From assembly GCA_907165065.1 (NCBI GenBank), contig OU015529.1, forward strand, positions 3,341,054 through 3,405,053: a stretch of 64,000 nt of DNA. Direction: 5' to 3'. How positions within the stretch are numbered: position 1 is the first letter of the stretch; each line of letters opens with the position of its first letter. Both the position numbers and the translations under genes were made by a program. Source of the stretch: Caprimulgus europaeus. Its lineage: Eukaryota; Chordata; Aves; Caprimulgiformes; Caprimulgidae. Below the pieces are notes generated by a model. The model searched no databases. It was given only the letters and a program-made list of their open reading frames with translations, and was not told where the DNA came from. Shown here piece after piece: positions 1 to 12,490 of the stretch.

Positions 1-2103
1 TAAAACAACCAGATGGGTCACCTGGAGGAAGCAGGAAAGAAAATCTATGATGTCCTTAACACTGGGAAACATATATATGTTTTTTGGTCCCTGGAGAATG
101 AGATTGGGTGCAGGACAGCTGGGTGCAGTCCCCATCTCAGGGTTCTTGGCATGCTTTGAGTTGGAGAGCACCAATTTCTATGGCTACGTCTGTGCTGTTT
201 GTTGTGGTATGACAGAGTCTGCCTTACATCAGATATGGGGGTTTATAGAAAGAGCTAAATAAACCCAAGTAAACAAAGCACAAATCATGAATTATATTTT
301 AAAGAGCCAATAAAATTAATTCACCACTTCAATTACCCAAGTTCATTTACTTGGGTCCACATATCTCAGGGTGAGGCTGCCCTGGGGTGTAGCACCTGCA
401 AACACCTGCCAGCACCAGTAGCACCATGGCAGCACCTGCAAACCCTCCCAGCAAGTAGTGGCACAGGCCAGGAGTTTGTCATATATCTTCAAAGAAGTGG
501 CAAATATCTCCCCCTTTGCTTGGTCATCCTCCAAAGTCCAACAAACCACTCTGCAAATATTTGATGAAACAAAAAAATGAAAGTTCAAACCTATTTCTCC
601 TTAAGTTATAATTAAAGATTAATCTTTATGCTTCTTTAATGAGTAATAAGAGCATAATATTGAAATATATTCATTAATTATTCAAATAAATGACTATTTC
701 CCTCTTTTTGGTCATTAGAACCAAATTTATCTAAAGCAAATCTTTAGTTTCTGTAACTCAACTGCCTTTGTGTAGCCACGTGTAATTTTCTGTTTGGGAG
801 ATCTTAACAGTTTTATAATGACAGAAGTGTCACATGTCTGTTGTTTAAGCATAACTGTGATGAATCCTGGAAACCTTAGATCCCTGATGAAGCACATCAG
901 TGTCAGTTCCAGTTCAGAGGGCTGTTTAGGAGTGCACTGAGCATATTTAATTTGCTCTGAGTCTTGACAATTGGTATTTTAGAACTTCTGCTGGTGGATG
1001 CTATTGTGCAGAAGGATTAGCATCATTAATGAGTCCCAGAGTGAGGGACCTTTGTTTCCTCCAGATTTTCCCAAGATTTTCTAGTTGCAACCCCTCATGC
1101 AGAAGAGACAAGGACTTCCCTGTCATGCTCACCAAGGGCACTGGATGCCTTTATCCTTCTGATATCTCTCCTGATGACATCCCCATCCTATTAAGAACTC
1201 AGGAGGATAAAATGATGATCTGGAAACTTACTTAAGTGTACATCATTGTATTGATGGCCTCTCTAGGCTTGATCTTTTGATCTTGGGGTGTGATCAGGGT
1301 GTGATCTTTTGGTTGATTTTTTTCAGCTTGATAGTTTTGTCCTGTCTCATTTTTCCTTTCCTGACATCTTTGGGATTTGTGGAGGTAGAGGTCTTTACGG
1401 CTCTGAGGTTCACAGGGCTCATTGCTAGCACACCCTCATACACTTTCCAACGGTCTGTTTTGTAAGGGCAGGTTGGCTGATGACTTTAATTTCCACTGAC
1501 CCCGACACAGTGACCCTGAGGATGGATTGCAAGCACATTTGTGGCTGGGCAGGAGTAGAGTGTCTCTGTGCAACCTGGAGGTGCTTGCAGAGCAGGTCAC
1601 TGAAGCGTATTTGCTGCAAGCACTGGTGATAACTTTAGTTATCCCATTAGTTTAAACCACCAGAGGATCATTCCCTGGCCCAGGTCCCCACATGCAGATC
1701 CATGTCCACAGAGGAAGGTGGCACAGGATGGGGAGAGGTGGAACTGTCCCCTTGGGTGGCAGCCTGCTCTTATGCAGGTGCAAATGAGGGTTAAAATGCA
1801 GCCCAAGATGTTTCCTTCTGCAATTAATACCTCTCTGAAATAAGCTTTGGACTTGCAGTTTTATTTCAATAAAACAATTTTCACCCAGAAAAAAAGAGCA
1901 AAGACCTTCAGAGACTTTTCTCCACCTGAGATTATTCTACTAAACTAAAGTGTCTTTAATGATAATAAGAAATTATTAGCTAGTTTTCAAATGTTTTGAC
2001 AGTGTCGTTTCTTGTAGGAGAAAGAAACTATTGCCATCCAACGTCATTTCCATATAAATACCAACTTCTCTGTAGTTTCTCTTTATCTTCTCATCCTCAA
2101 AAA

Positions 2104-2168
2104 TCATAGAATCGTAGAACCATAAGATGGCTTGGGTTGGAAGGGACCTTTAAAGGTCAAACCCAAGT
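2104..2168 (-). mobile_element. CR1 LINE 3' tail fragment
   Basis: The stretch begins TCATAGAATCGTAGAACCAT and continues into TTGGGTTGGAAGGGACCTTT. This is the reverse complement of the bird CR1 3' end. Only about 65 bases remain, so the copy is severely 5'-truncated, which is the usual state of CR1 insertions. Confidence 0.85.
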
Positions 2169-2991
2169 TGTTTACAATTTTTTAATTGTAATTCACGAGC
2201 AGGATTTTATGAAATGCTGAAAGCTTTTATTAGAAAAACGCACAAGTTTATCCTTCAGAAGATTTTTATCATCACAAGAGCACTTTGAAGGCAGAGAACC
2301 TGCAACTCTCCCACAGCCTTTGTGCTGTCTAATACGTACTGCTAAATTTCGAGTGCTAATTAGTCCAAGATAGACTACTCTGCCGTTGACTATGTCGAAC
2401 AAATTAGAGATCCCACTGTGACGAACTGAATAGAAACAATGTTCAAATAACTGGATTTAAATCTCAAAAACTGTAATGTAATTACTTCAGTGACAGGACT
2501 ACCAGCTGTTTATAGGCCTTTAAATCTGCATAATGAACAGCCTTGTGATCTTAGTGTACACAAGCATTTTCAGAGGTTTAAAAAAATAATAATTTCTCAG
2601 GCACATATGGTTTTTTCATACCTTCCATTTTCCTTTCCTTTGAGAGGGCAGTGGTTCATTGGAAATGGCAAGAGAAGTTGAACGTTGCCATTCAACCCCT
2701 ACTGTGGTGCCTGCTGTGCTTCTCTGGATTTGTATCCAAATCCTCTATCTTTAGTCATGTTTTTGAAACAAGTTTATACCTCCTTGGTCGTGCTTCTAAC
2801 CCTGTCCAAAAAGCTCTACTGTAACTGCAAAAACCTGGAGGGTGAGGATTGCTGTTTGTGTTTCAAGGGGTTGGTTTCTTTAGAAGCCAGGGAGGTTTTT
2901 ATTTGGACTGTAGAGAGAGGAGAAGATGGCAATCAGAGAATTTCCAATAACTGTGCAGCTGGAAAATCCTACAGCCACTAATGTGCATCCT

Positions 2992-3227
2992 CATGGTCTT
3001 CAATTTGCACCAGGGGAGGTTCAGATTGGATACCAGGAAATATTTATTCACTGAAAGGGTCATCAGCCACTGGAGCTGGCTGCTCAGGGAAGTGGTTGAG
3101 TCACCATCACTGGAGGTGTTTAAAAGATGGGTAGATGGGGTGCTCAGAGATCTGGTTTAGTAGTGGATAGTGATGGTTGGACTCAATGATCTCAAAGGTC
3201 TTTTCCAACCAAATGATTCTATGATTC
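2992..3227 (+). mobile_element. CR1 LINE, 5'-truncated copy
   Basis: The sequence reads through the CR1 ORF2 C-terminal region (CACCAGGGGAGGTTCAGATT, then AGGGAAGTGGTTGAGTCACC) into the 3' tail TTTTCCAACCAAATGATTCT. The sense strand is +. It lies inside a C10orf90 intron and is not intact. Confidence 0.88.
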
Positions 3228-6200
3228 AGATGCTGTTGGTGGCTGATGAGATTTTTGCATCCATCAGCCCATCTCTGTTCATGTGTGACATTACTTGTGC
3301 CATTTCTCTGGTTCCTTTTCCCCATCAAAACTCGTAGCTAGCAGTAATGCCACCCAACCTGTTGGCACCTGGCCTCTTGGTTAAGGCTGACAGCTCTGAA
3401 TAAAGACTAAGCTGTAGTCAGGTAATTGAATTAGGAAGAGGAATGACCTGGTTTTATGACATTATTATTCCTCACATTGATTAGAGCAGTGCCTATGAGT
3501 CTGCTATACACAGCACCTCATTGCAGGTCACTGCCAGTGGGTGACATGGTCCCTCGGGATCCTGATGTTCAGACTGGCTGTGACAACAGGGGAGGAGGTG
3601 ATGCAGTGACCAACACATCCCCTCCATGCCCTCATCCTTGCAAAAAGGGGAGATAGCCAGCCTCTATGCAAGGAACGTGGCAATAAATTGGAAAATCTTC
3701 AAATATGAAGAATTTTCTGTATGGACGATGACAGCGTTGAAAAAAATGTGTCTTATAATGGGCGACTCACAAAGTTCAGTCAATTTGCTGGGGAATAATT
3801 TCATTGGGGTTTTGAAGTAGCCAAACAGAAAACAGAATTTTTAATGATGGACTTTTTAATCCAAGGGTAAAATGTCTCATTTCACCCATTTTTAGAAATT
3901 GAAACTAAAGAAACTGGGATTAAGAAGTTGGTGCAAATTTAACCAAAGATTAAATTAATATTTTGATGAATTTACCAAGATCTGCCATGCCTTCTTCTTT
4001 AATTGCTATTTTTTGAAATAAATTGTATGCTTTTCAAGACTACATGCACTAATCAAACAAGAATTGTTTAGGAAGGCCAGGTGAGATGCTCATTATTTTT
4101 TTCCTGGGTGAAATCCATGAATGTTCAAGTATAATTTGGGCAAAGGGGGCTGAAGTCTCCTGCATCATGCCTCAAATTAATTTAGTATGAAAACATTTTC
4201 ATAAACCTTTAAACTTTTGAGCATTTTTATAGATACTAGTGAAGTTTTCCATTGTTATGACTGAAATATTAAGGAGGATCAGAAATCTCAGTAGCCACAG
4301 TATAGGACAAACCTGAACAGCTGAAAATCCCATGGACCATCTTTCTGTGGGTCCTCTCAGGTGAAGGATCACTTTTGAGCTCCAGCATTTCTCTGAGATG
4401 AGCAGAAACTCCAGGCAGTTTTACCATCAAACCTTTAACTAATGTGTTATTGCATATTTTTTTTATATAAATAATACCAAAACCTCATCTGTTGACTGCA
4501 GCTGAAGGAATTCATTGCATGAAGTCATTGACATACAATGTGCAAAAGTTTGGGCAGCACCCCTGGGTGTAGGCACTTGGTTTATATTCTCTGGATGAAT
4601 TCCCAGTCATGGGCATGCTAAGCTGAATGCCACCTTGACATTTACCTTAGATTCAAGGCCAATTTATTATTTTGGGGGACTGTTGATTTAAAAAAGCAGC
4701 ATTTAAAAAAATCCTTTATTTCTTAGGACTTCTCTGGGTGAATGGGCTTTTGGTGAATTATTTTTTTATTTCAGTAAAAAAGCAGTTTAATCAGAGAACC
4801 ACCACTATCAGTGCTTTGCCTTTCAGGGACTGGCAACACATCTTTAAAGGCACATTTTAGCTCCTAACAAACTTTGAGAATTTGCATTCATGTTAGGAGA
4901 AAATATATGTATATTTTGATGGGCAGAATTTAGCCTTTGATAAAGTTTGCCATTCTTTTTTCTTTTTTAAGTGTTTCAGTGATTTAGTGGTGAGTAGGAA
5001 GCTGGGAGACAGTTCCACCACAATCATTTTATCTGTTCTCTGTCTAAACATTTACTAACTTCCCAAGCAGGAAAGTTACTCATCCTGTCTGAGGTGCAGT
5101 TTAATGTTAGTTAGAATATATTACAGCGATGACCCATTTACCTTCATTTACTACTTGCTGAAGTTGCTTCTTTCTCCCACCATGGAGATATCAGACCACT
5201 GTTGTACACAGTGTTGGTGTAAATACCAGAAGCTCAGTAGTTTCACTGATTAAAACACCAATTAAGTATTTCATGCCTACCTGTCTATACCTTTTTTTAC
5301 CTGTAGTGCACCACTGGAAATGCTGAATGTCTGCTTTGAAATCCCTTCTTTTCTACCCTTCAGAATAGTTTTCTCCAAAAGGAATAAAAGGCTATGAAAT
5401 TTGATAAGGAACTTTGATAAAATGCAATTTAGGAGACTATGAACCTGGGGAATTGTGCAGCTTATGCTCCACTTTGATCTTTGCTTGGTAGGAAAGGATG
5501 TTAATTCAGGTCTTCATGACGTCTTTGGCAGGTTGTTATAGCTCTGGGTGCGTGCTGCTCTTCCACTTTGAAACACACTTCCTTCTTGGTACTGAATATT
5601 AAGAAATATTTAAATGCAAGTATGATTTTTATTTTCTCATTTATACCAATTGTTATTTATTTTTCAGTTAATTTTTGAATCCTAAAGTCTATCAAGGATT
5701 AACCTTATTTCTGCTTGATTCTTGTATGTGATTTTTTTTCCTCCTACGTAGCGACATGAGAGTGAGTGGAGAGATATTACATGAGTGTTTACCCCTAAGT
5801 CTTAACCTTTTGACCCTAAGCTGTTTCACAAAGGGTGTTTTTATCACAAAAGTAAATTTTTATTTTTTTTTCTTTGAGGATTTTCCCCAGAGTCTCTCTT
5901 TAATCCTTCATTTCAAAGCCACCAGCACCACCACACAAATAGTTCCAGGCAGAATCATGGGCAGTGATGGGTCTGATGCCCTTCAAGACTATTTCTGTGC
6001 CATCAGGAGAGGATTATTTTGGAGGAACAGCTGTATGCTCCAGCACCTGCACAGCTTGTGGCTTCTGTGGTTCTTCCCACCAACTCAAACACAGAGGCCA
6101 GCCTGTCTTATAGAAAAAATACAGATTAACTTGTCAGGCTGTTTACAAGATAGGTCGCAGGCCTGCAGATCCCCGGCTGGGTTTTCCATCCCTTGAATGT

Positions 6201-8796
6201 TCTGGTAGCTACACACAGAGGTCTGGAATTGTTAATGTGTCATTAACAGCTTTCATTTAGGAAAAAAAGGAAAGGGATCCCTAGAACAATTAGTTTTGTT
6301 CCAGGAATCCTATATCTGAGAATTCCTGGAATAAAAGTTCATAAATTTGAGTGGTTGTCAGTCACTGTTCATAGGAAATCAGATAAAATTCCAGCTCACT
6401 GCTTGCCAGTCATGCCATTGGATCATATTGTTCTTGCAGGAGGTTTGCCTTAATTTTCTGGGAGAGGGCTTGGTGCTGGGGTGTTAATTCCAGTGCCCTC
6501 AGATGTTTTTCTGTGCCCAAGGACAGAGGAACGTTGAAGAAACTGGTTGGGTGCAGGGGAATGGGATGAGACATCAGAGATCTCATTCTGAGGACTGTAT
6601 TACCACACAGACAAAAAAAGATCCCTGAATTTGCTGTGCAGCATGAAGTGCCCCCTATTTTTGTTTTAGTGCTGCAGAGAACCCATAGAAATGGCTTGCT
6701 ACGATTTCAGACTGATCCCGTGCCATTCTCTAGGTTAGAGGACATGTCTTGTGGGAAGGGATGCATCCTGCAATACCGAGCTGTCAGAATGAGGTGTGCA
6801 ACCTCAAGAAGCAAGGGACTGTGCTGAGGCTGCTCTGGAGTGCGCTGGGATCCACACTGCTCCCAGAAAATCAATGACCCTGGACTTTAATCCTTCTCCA
6901 GGACCATCTGGGTCACAGGCAGTCTGCTCCCTTAAGTTTCAGGGTTGTTTGGACAGCAATAGCATCCAAGTGTTTATTCCTTTTCAGTTAGTGAACATGT
7001 AAATGAACATAAAACCACTAATAAATAAAAGGCAAATTAAATTTTCCCAGCAAATTGAGCATGTTGCTTGTGTGTACCAAAGACTTAATAAGCATGATTA
7101 AGTGTAGACAACTGCTGAGTGGAGAAAAGTTGGTCCTCAGGCAGAGGAAGCTTCACAGCCTCCCCTCCTTTCAGAGGGGAATTTCAGAGTAGGAACTGCT
7201 GCAAAGCTCCTTTTATTTGTACATGGAGATACAACAGGGATCTTAAAGGATATGTAGAATTTTCCTGAGAAACACTGTAATCTGAGTTATGACTTTGCCT
7301 TTGGGTGTAGCCCCATAAGCTGCTCAAGGCTGTTGGGTTGTAAAGACATCCTCTCCTATAAATATCCCTGAAATATTTGGTGTCTTAAACAGCAGGGAAG
7401 GAAATCTGGTGGGGAAAGGGTCTTTTTTGGGCTGTAGTCACTGGCTCTGCTCAGGGCCAGTGTCTGCACTGGGCAGCTCTGGAACAAATTATTCTCTGTA
7501 TTGACTTCTCTGCCTTGATGATTGTATTTTGTCTCTTCAGTGAGATGGCAGAAAGAGGTCGACATGGTGCCTGCTGTGATATATATTATGGTTTCTAAAC
7601 TTCCTTGGAAAGAAAGTGGAAGGGCTTAAGGGTTGGCATATATATTTATTTTATGCATATACTCTGCAAGCATACTGGCAAATACCTTTGATATTCAGAC
7701 TACTGTGACTACACAGGGCATCATACCCCTGTCCTCAGTGCCCCAGGGAATCCACCTGGACCTGGCTGGGTGTAGGCAACGCTCTGGTCATCCTTGTGTT
7801 CACAGACCAGAACTTAAAACCATTTATTTCACAGATCTGAACTGAGAAGCTCCAGTTACAGCTATCCACCTTGCCTGTGCGTGTCTGGGTGACAGCTCAT
7901 GTGCCACAGGGATGTTCCTTCCCCTCCTCTGGATGTGTCCTGCCCTATGGACAGGGACCTGCCCTGTCTCTTCACTTGTTCTTTCATTGTCTTGATGTAA
8001 ATCTAAAGAACGGAGCTGCTCAAGCAGTAGTCCTCTCCTTCCGCCTCTCCCTGATAAATGTGATTAGACACAGTCTCCTTTATCAACAATCAGTTCTGAT
8101 ACGTATTTCCTGGCTTCCCATCTTGTACCAACACCATCTCTTCCCATTCAGAAACCATTTTTGCAAGGAAGGTGTTAAAATAACTTATTCCTGAGACCTA
8201 CCACCTGCCAAGATTGGTAATTATTTTCCCGGTATCCAGGGAAATGCTGATTGGAATCATCACAGATATCTTTATATTTGATCAGGAAAGAGTAATATAA
8301 TTTTCCTCCTCTTAATGCTCAGCATAATTATTCACAGCTCTGCAAAACAGGTGTAAATTGAATCAGAAATCATCATAGCAGACCAGCTTCCAAACACACG
8401 TCAGCTGAGGACGTGGCCAGTGGGTGCAATTGTCTGCATATGGTGGAAACAAGTCACTTGGGTAGAGCAGCAATCTTTCCTGTTCTTGATCTGAATAAAG
8501 GGTACACACAGCTGCATGTGACAAGGGAAAAAGCCATATGCATTTAAAATAAATAAACTCTGCAATGAAGCTGATGGCTACAGGTCTTATCCATCCTTCC
8601 CTTTCTATAGGGCAGCTTTGAGAACCAGTTCAGCTCCAGATGAAGTTGTTAAGGGCCTTTCCATTGACCTATGGAGATTTGGATCTGGCCTTAAGCCATC
8701 AAACAATTAATCTGAAATATCATATCATGATTACATGGAACGTGACATTTAACATTTCAAATTCCTCCAATGTGAACTTTGTTTTCTCTCTCCTAG

Positions 8797-8860
8797 ATAA
8801 CCTCTTCAAACCAAAGGAAAGATTCATTCCAGAGAAGGAGATGCATATGAGATCAAAAAG
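8797..8860 (+). CDS. C10orf90: C10orf90 (FATS) third-to-last exon, ALMS-motif start
   Basis: This 64-bp exon is bounded by a pyrimidine-rich acceptor (TTTTCTCTCTCCTAG) and a GT donor (AAAAG/GTACAA). It needs one base from the preceding exon and ends two bases into a codon. It encodes NLFKPKERFIPEKEMHMRSK, a basic, charged segment that fits the ALMS motif at the C-terminus of ALMS1, CEP295 and C10orf90. The split codon completes to arginine with the first base of the exon at 10900, so the phases agree. In mammals C10orf90/FATS is described as a tumour-suppressor protein linked to p53 and p21 control. Assignment to C10orf90 rather than ALMS1 or CEP295 rests on the ADAM12-like gene downstream in the same orientation. 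Confidence 0.75.
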
Positions 8861-10899
8861 GTACAAACTGCTGCAGTTTAGAGTTCCCTGCGAATCACGA
8901 ACATCTCGTGCCCAAGGCAGTGTATTTCCATGTCATCTTCACACGCTGGAGGGTTGTTCTGTCATGCTGTTTGCCACGCTTTTGTGTGATGTTCATATTT
9001 TTCTTGCACTGTATCTGTTTGATTTGGGTCAGCCCTGCCCTTTCAGCATCTTGTTTTCAGATGGCAGGAGGTACCCATGGTGTGAAAACTAAGTCCCTGA
9101 GAAGTACACCATGCTGGATGTTCAAAAACCATAGAATCACAGAATGGTTTGGGTTGGAAGGGACCTCAAAGCTCATCTAGTTCCAACCCCACTGCCAGCA
9201 GCAGGGACACCTTCCACTAGACCAGGTTGCTCAAAGCCTCATCCAACCTGGCCGAGAACACTTCCAGGGAGGAGCAGCCACAGCTTCTCTGTCCAACCTG
9301 GGACAGGGTCTCACCACCCTCACACCAAAGAATTTCTTCCTCACATCTCATCTCTGTCTCCCCTTTTCCAGTTTCAAGCCATTTCCCCCTGTTCTGTCAC
9401 TCCCTGCCCTTGGCCAAAGTCCCTCACCAGCCTTCCTGCAGCACCTTCAGGTACTGGGAGGCCACTAGAAGGTCTCCCCACAGCTTTTTCTCCAAGCTGA
9501 ACAGCCCAAACTCTCTCAGCCTGTCCTCACAGCAGAGCTGCTCCAGCCCTGGCATCATCCTCGTGGCCTCCTCTGGGCTGGCTCCAGTAGCTCCATGTCC
9601 TTGTGCTGTTGGTGGCCCCAGCACTGGAGGCAGCACTGCAGGGGGGGTCTCAGGAGAGCGGAGCAGAGGGGCAGAATCCCCTCCCTGTCCCTGCTGCCCA
9701 CACTGCTCTGGGTGCAGCCCAGGACACGGTTATTGGCTCTGTGCTGCCAGTGCACGGTGCCGGCTCATGTTGAGCTTCTCCATCCATTCTCCCCACAGCC
9801 TGTATCTGTGCTGGGGGTTGTCCTAGCTGAGGTGCAGGACCTTGAACTTGGCCTTGTTGAACTTCATGAGGTTAGCACAGACCCACCTCTGAAGCCCATC
9901 AAGGTCCCACTGGATGTCATCCCTTTCCTTCAGTGTGTCATAAACATAAGCAGGACAGTCACTTTGGTTGTTTTTTACATCCTGATTACAATCTATATTG
10001 TGGGAATTAGAGCAAACTGTTAGAAATGTGGTGCCTGACCTTTAACCGTGTGGTACTTCACGCCATCATTTGCAGAAAGGAAAGCTGCAAATAGCTCCCA
10101 TGCAGAACTCACCTCGTTTTTAAGAGCGCTCAAGATGCATCCCATTTCTCTTCTCCAAAATAAAATCTCCAGCCAAAATAGGCTGCTCCAAGAACTCAAT
10201 ATTGCAAAATATTAAGAGGAAAAATCAGAACCAAACAGGCTTTGTACACATGCAAAGAACAGGTCTGATGAGAAGGAAGGTCCGACTTTCCTTTTGAACC
10301 CCTGGAAATTTCATCATTGATTTCCATGGCAAAAGATCAGACCAGAAGTCACCTTTTTGAGGGCAACTCATGATATTTTTAAAATGGACAGATTATGTTC
10401 TCCTTGGTAAAAAGAGTTCCCAATGATAGTGAAAAAATGTTAACAGCCTACAGTGTTATAGTGATGGTTTTCTTGTATTTTCGAAAACGACTTGAAAATA
10501 ATTATGTGGTGTTCATTTTGTGACATAAATATAAAAAAGCACACAGGCCAGATTCTGGTTTGAATTATGTTGCTATAAATTGAAACCAACTCCAATGAGC
10601 TCATTAGAAGCTACTCCAGAATTACACTGCTGCATTGAGATAACCTGATCCCATCTCTTTTCTTTTTTTTTTTTACTTTTTAATCCAAAAGTAGAAGTAG
10701 TTTTCAACAAGTCAGATTTTATATAAAAACATTATTCTTCATCATTTAGAATTCCTGTGCCATAAATCATAGTCAAATACTTAGAGATGCCCATTAATGA
10801 CAAGTATTGCATTGAAGGTAAACATTTCCTATAGGAAAAACAAATCATTGGTGAGTCCCAGGGATGATGTGTGACGTTAACTTCCTAAATTAATTCCAG
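8861..10899 (+). other. C10orf90: C10orf90 intron with long CR1
   Basis: This intron of about 2.0 kb runs from the GTACAA donor at 8861 to the AATTCCAG acceptor ending at 10899. About 40 percent of it is one antisense CR1 copy (9131-9949). The rest is AT-rich with no recognisable element. Confidence 0.7.
9131..9949 (-). mobile_element. CR1 LINE, about 0.8 kb, antisense
   Basis: The left edge is the reverse-complemented CR1 tail (ATAGAATCACAGAATGGTTT). The sequence then runs backwards through the CR1 ORF2 C-terminal region, including CTTGGCCTTGTTGAACTTCA and GGCTCATGTTGAGCTTCTCC, which are characteristic of antisense CR1 in birds. It is the longest CR1 in the window. Reading frames on both strands are interrupted, so it is a dead copy. 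The 142-199 aa frames across it on the + strand are antisense artefacts. Confidence 0.93.
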
Positions 10900-10999
10900 G
10901 ATTTATGACAGTCTACCTGAAGTCAAAAAGAAACAAGAGGAAAAACAGAAAAAGATCATCATGCAGAGCAACAGACTGCGAGCTGAGATGTTTAAGAAG
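10900..10999 (+). CDS. C10orf90: C10orf90 (FATS) penultimate exon, ALMS-motif core
   Basis: This 100-bp exon lies between AATTCCAG and GTAAGG, both good splice sites. With the two bases carried over from the previous exon it encodes R, then YDSLPEVKKKQEEKQKK, then SNRLRAEMFKK, and ends on a codon boundary. The pattern of LPEV-KKK, a run of lysine and glutamate, and S-RLRA-x-x-KK is the core of the ALMS motif shared by ALMS1, CEP295 and C10orf90. It is predicted to be helical and strongly basic. This is the clearest coding signal for this gene. The frame is unbroken and both phases match the neighbouring exons. Confidence 0.82.
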
Positions 11000-11568
11000 G
11001 TAAGGATTTACTGTGAATGCCAAGGTACAGGTTTGTAACCCTTCTTTACCTGCAAACGGGGTCTGTAGAGGTGGCATCTGTCTGGAGAGCCTCTGCTAAC
11101 CATGTGCAAACCCTGAGAGCAAAGGATGTTTGGTAAATCTTGTCCTTGTGGTTAGGCACCTTGTGTTGGAATGAGCACTCAAAACTTCTATTTTTATTTT
11201 TTTTTAAATTTTATTTTTATGAGTAATTAGTTGTGGTAGAGAGCTGCATTAGCCCAGTTAATCCAGGTGCAGATGTGAGGGCATTCCCAGGTCATCCTCC
11301 TCCATGCTGCACACAAATACCAAGTTTTCCTTGTTAATTGGATTGTTCCTCCATGTAATTGCACTCTTCGTGTCCAAGATGGTAAAGTTTTCAATACCTT
11401 TTTTAAAAACTTATTTTTTATTTTAATTTTGGAGCAAATGTAGTTGAAGTCTGAGAACACTAATACCATCTCACCTACAGCATCTCTAAAGATTTCTACA
11501 GTTACATCCACCTCATGTATTTTAACAGTACCTTAAGGCTGTTTTGCTTTGTTTTTTTATTTTCCTAG
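11000..11568 (+). other. C10orf90: Last intron of C10orf90
   Basis: This phase-0 intron of 569 bp runs from GTAAGG to a pyrimidine-rich acceptor (TTTTTTTATTTTCCTAG). I see no mobile element in it. Confidence 0.75.
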
Positions 11569-11607
11569 CAATTACTGGACCAGCTTCTTCAAAGGAACAC
11601 AGAGTGA
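11569..11607 (+). CDS. C10orf90: C10orf90 (FATS) terminal coding segment with stop
   Basis: The last exon opens on a codon boundary and encodes QLLDQLLQRNTE, followed by TGA at 11605-11607. It directly continues the MFKK end of the previous exon. A short helical tail after the basic RLRA-x-x-KK segment is the normal end of an ALMS motif, where family members have a KK-x-x-N-x-LLGR-type ending; QLLDQLLQR is the equivalent here. It is too short to stand out as a reading frame alone. The call depends on the splice site, the phase and the family pattern. Confidence 0.78.
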   Translation, partial: QLLDQLLQRNTE

Positions 11608-12490
11608 CAAAGGATTCTCTTGCCCATCATCCTAATTGGATCTTGAATGCCTTTGACTGCTAGATAAGCCATAAAATTTACTGTTATCTCAATTACCTGG
11701 AGGTATTTTTCTTCTCTTTGGCTCTTTTTATATAAAGAAAGATCATTTATATTTCAATTGAAATTTTAAAGCAACTTTCAAGTAATCCAAAACAGTCTAA
11801 AAGGGAACACAGCTGTTTCAGAGCATCATCTTTGGGTCTGTTTACCCAGAGGAAATAATTTGAAGAATTTTTAATGCAAATATGTAATTACAATGGTATT
11901 CTTTATCTTAATCTTTTAAAAAAGTATACATCTCCGTAGCAATAGAACTGGGTTTATAAGATCTGCAAAACTTATGTCTCTGAAGTATTCTATTAATTGA
12001 TTTCTTGTGAGTTAAGTCCTTGAAGTAAAGAAAAAAAATGAATATGATTATTTGTTATGTTTAGAAACTAGCCGAAATAGCTTTACCACATAATCATAGC
12101 AGCAGCAGTTTCACAGGAATACTTAACATACCAAAAGGGACTGATATTTCAGCTCTCTGAAGTCTAGTCCTGTTTATATAGTGCATCTACATGGCAAACT
12201 CACCTGTTAAAGGGCAATATTTTTAAAAAAAATTGATTATAACACTAATTTTTGTGTTTTTTATTGTAATATATATTTTACTCCACTTCTATGAGCATTA
12301 AGTATTTATAGAAATGGCATATTAAGAAGTGGTGCCAAGAAATATGTTTGCATCAAAACTAAAACCATCTGTAATGTTTCCTCTGAAAAAAAAAAAATAT
12401 TTAAATCTTTATTTGTACATTTTGGAAGTGAAAACAACCAGCTTACAAAGCAATGGAGTTTATTTATGGAATAAAAGATGAATCTATTGA
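11608..12490 (+). other. C10orf90: C10orf90 3' untranslated region (inferred extent)
   Basis: AT-rich sequence follows the stop codon without a recognisable element. The end is set by the first canonical AATAAA after the stop. The start is certain if the exon call is right; the end is inferred. Confidence 0.55.
12470..12475 (+). terminator. C10orf90: Polyadenylation signal AATAAA for C10orf90
   Basis: This is a canonical AATAAA about 865 bases after the C10orf90 stop codon and the first exact one after it. A T/G-rich stretch (ATGTTTTTATTTGGGACTGTT region, about 12500-12520) follows at the distance expected of a downstream cleavage element. Confidence 0.55.

Larger units (their letters stand above)
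1..8796 (+). other. C10orf90: C10orf90 upstream intron sequence
   Basis: This stretch precedes the first recognisable exon of the ALMS-motif gene and is read as intron, because that exon begins after a clean acceptor and needs one base from an earlier exon. It is AT-rich, with short random reading frames and no frame showing codon-like composition plus splice sites. The only repeats I recognise are two CR1 pieces near 2.1 kb and 3.0-3.2 kb. I looked for the preceding ALMS-motif exon, expected to encode something like a PDFI-RSQER segment, and did not find it, so it probably lies before the window. Confidence 0.6.

Noticed and set aside
2685..2981. 98 aa cysteine-containing open frame
   Set aside because: The cysteine spacing matches no zinc-binding or secreted family I know, and flanking splice signals are weak.
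5756..6196. 146 aa open frame in the C10orf90 intron, considered as an upstream exon
   Set aside because: It includes a phenylalanine run from T-rich DNA, and nothing resembles the ALMS motif or the expected exon phase.
9227..9826. 199 aa open frame on the + strand
   Set aside because: It is the antisense of the CR1 copy at 9131-9949.
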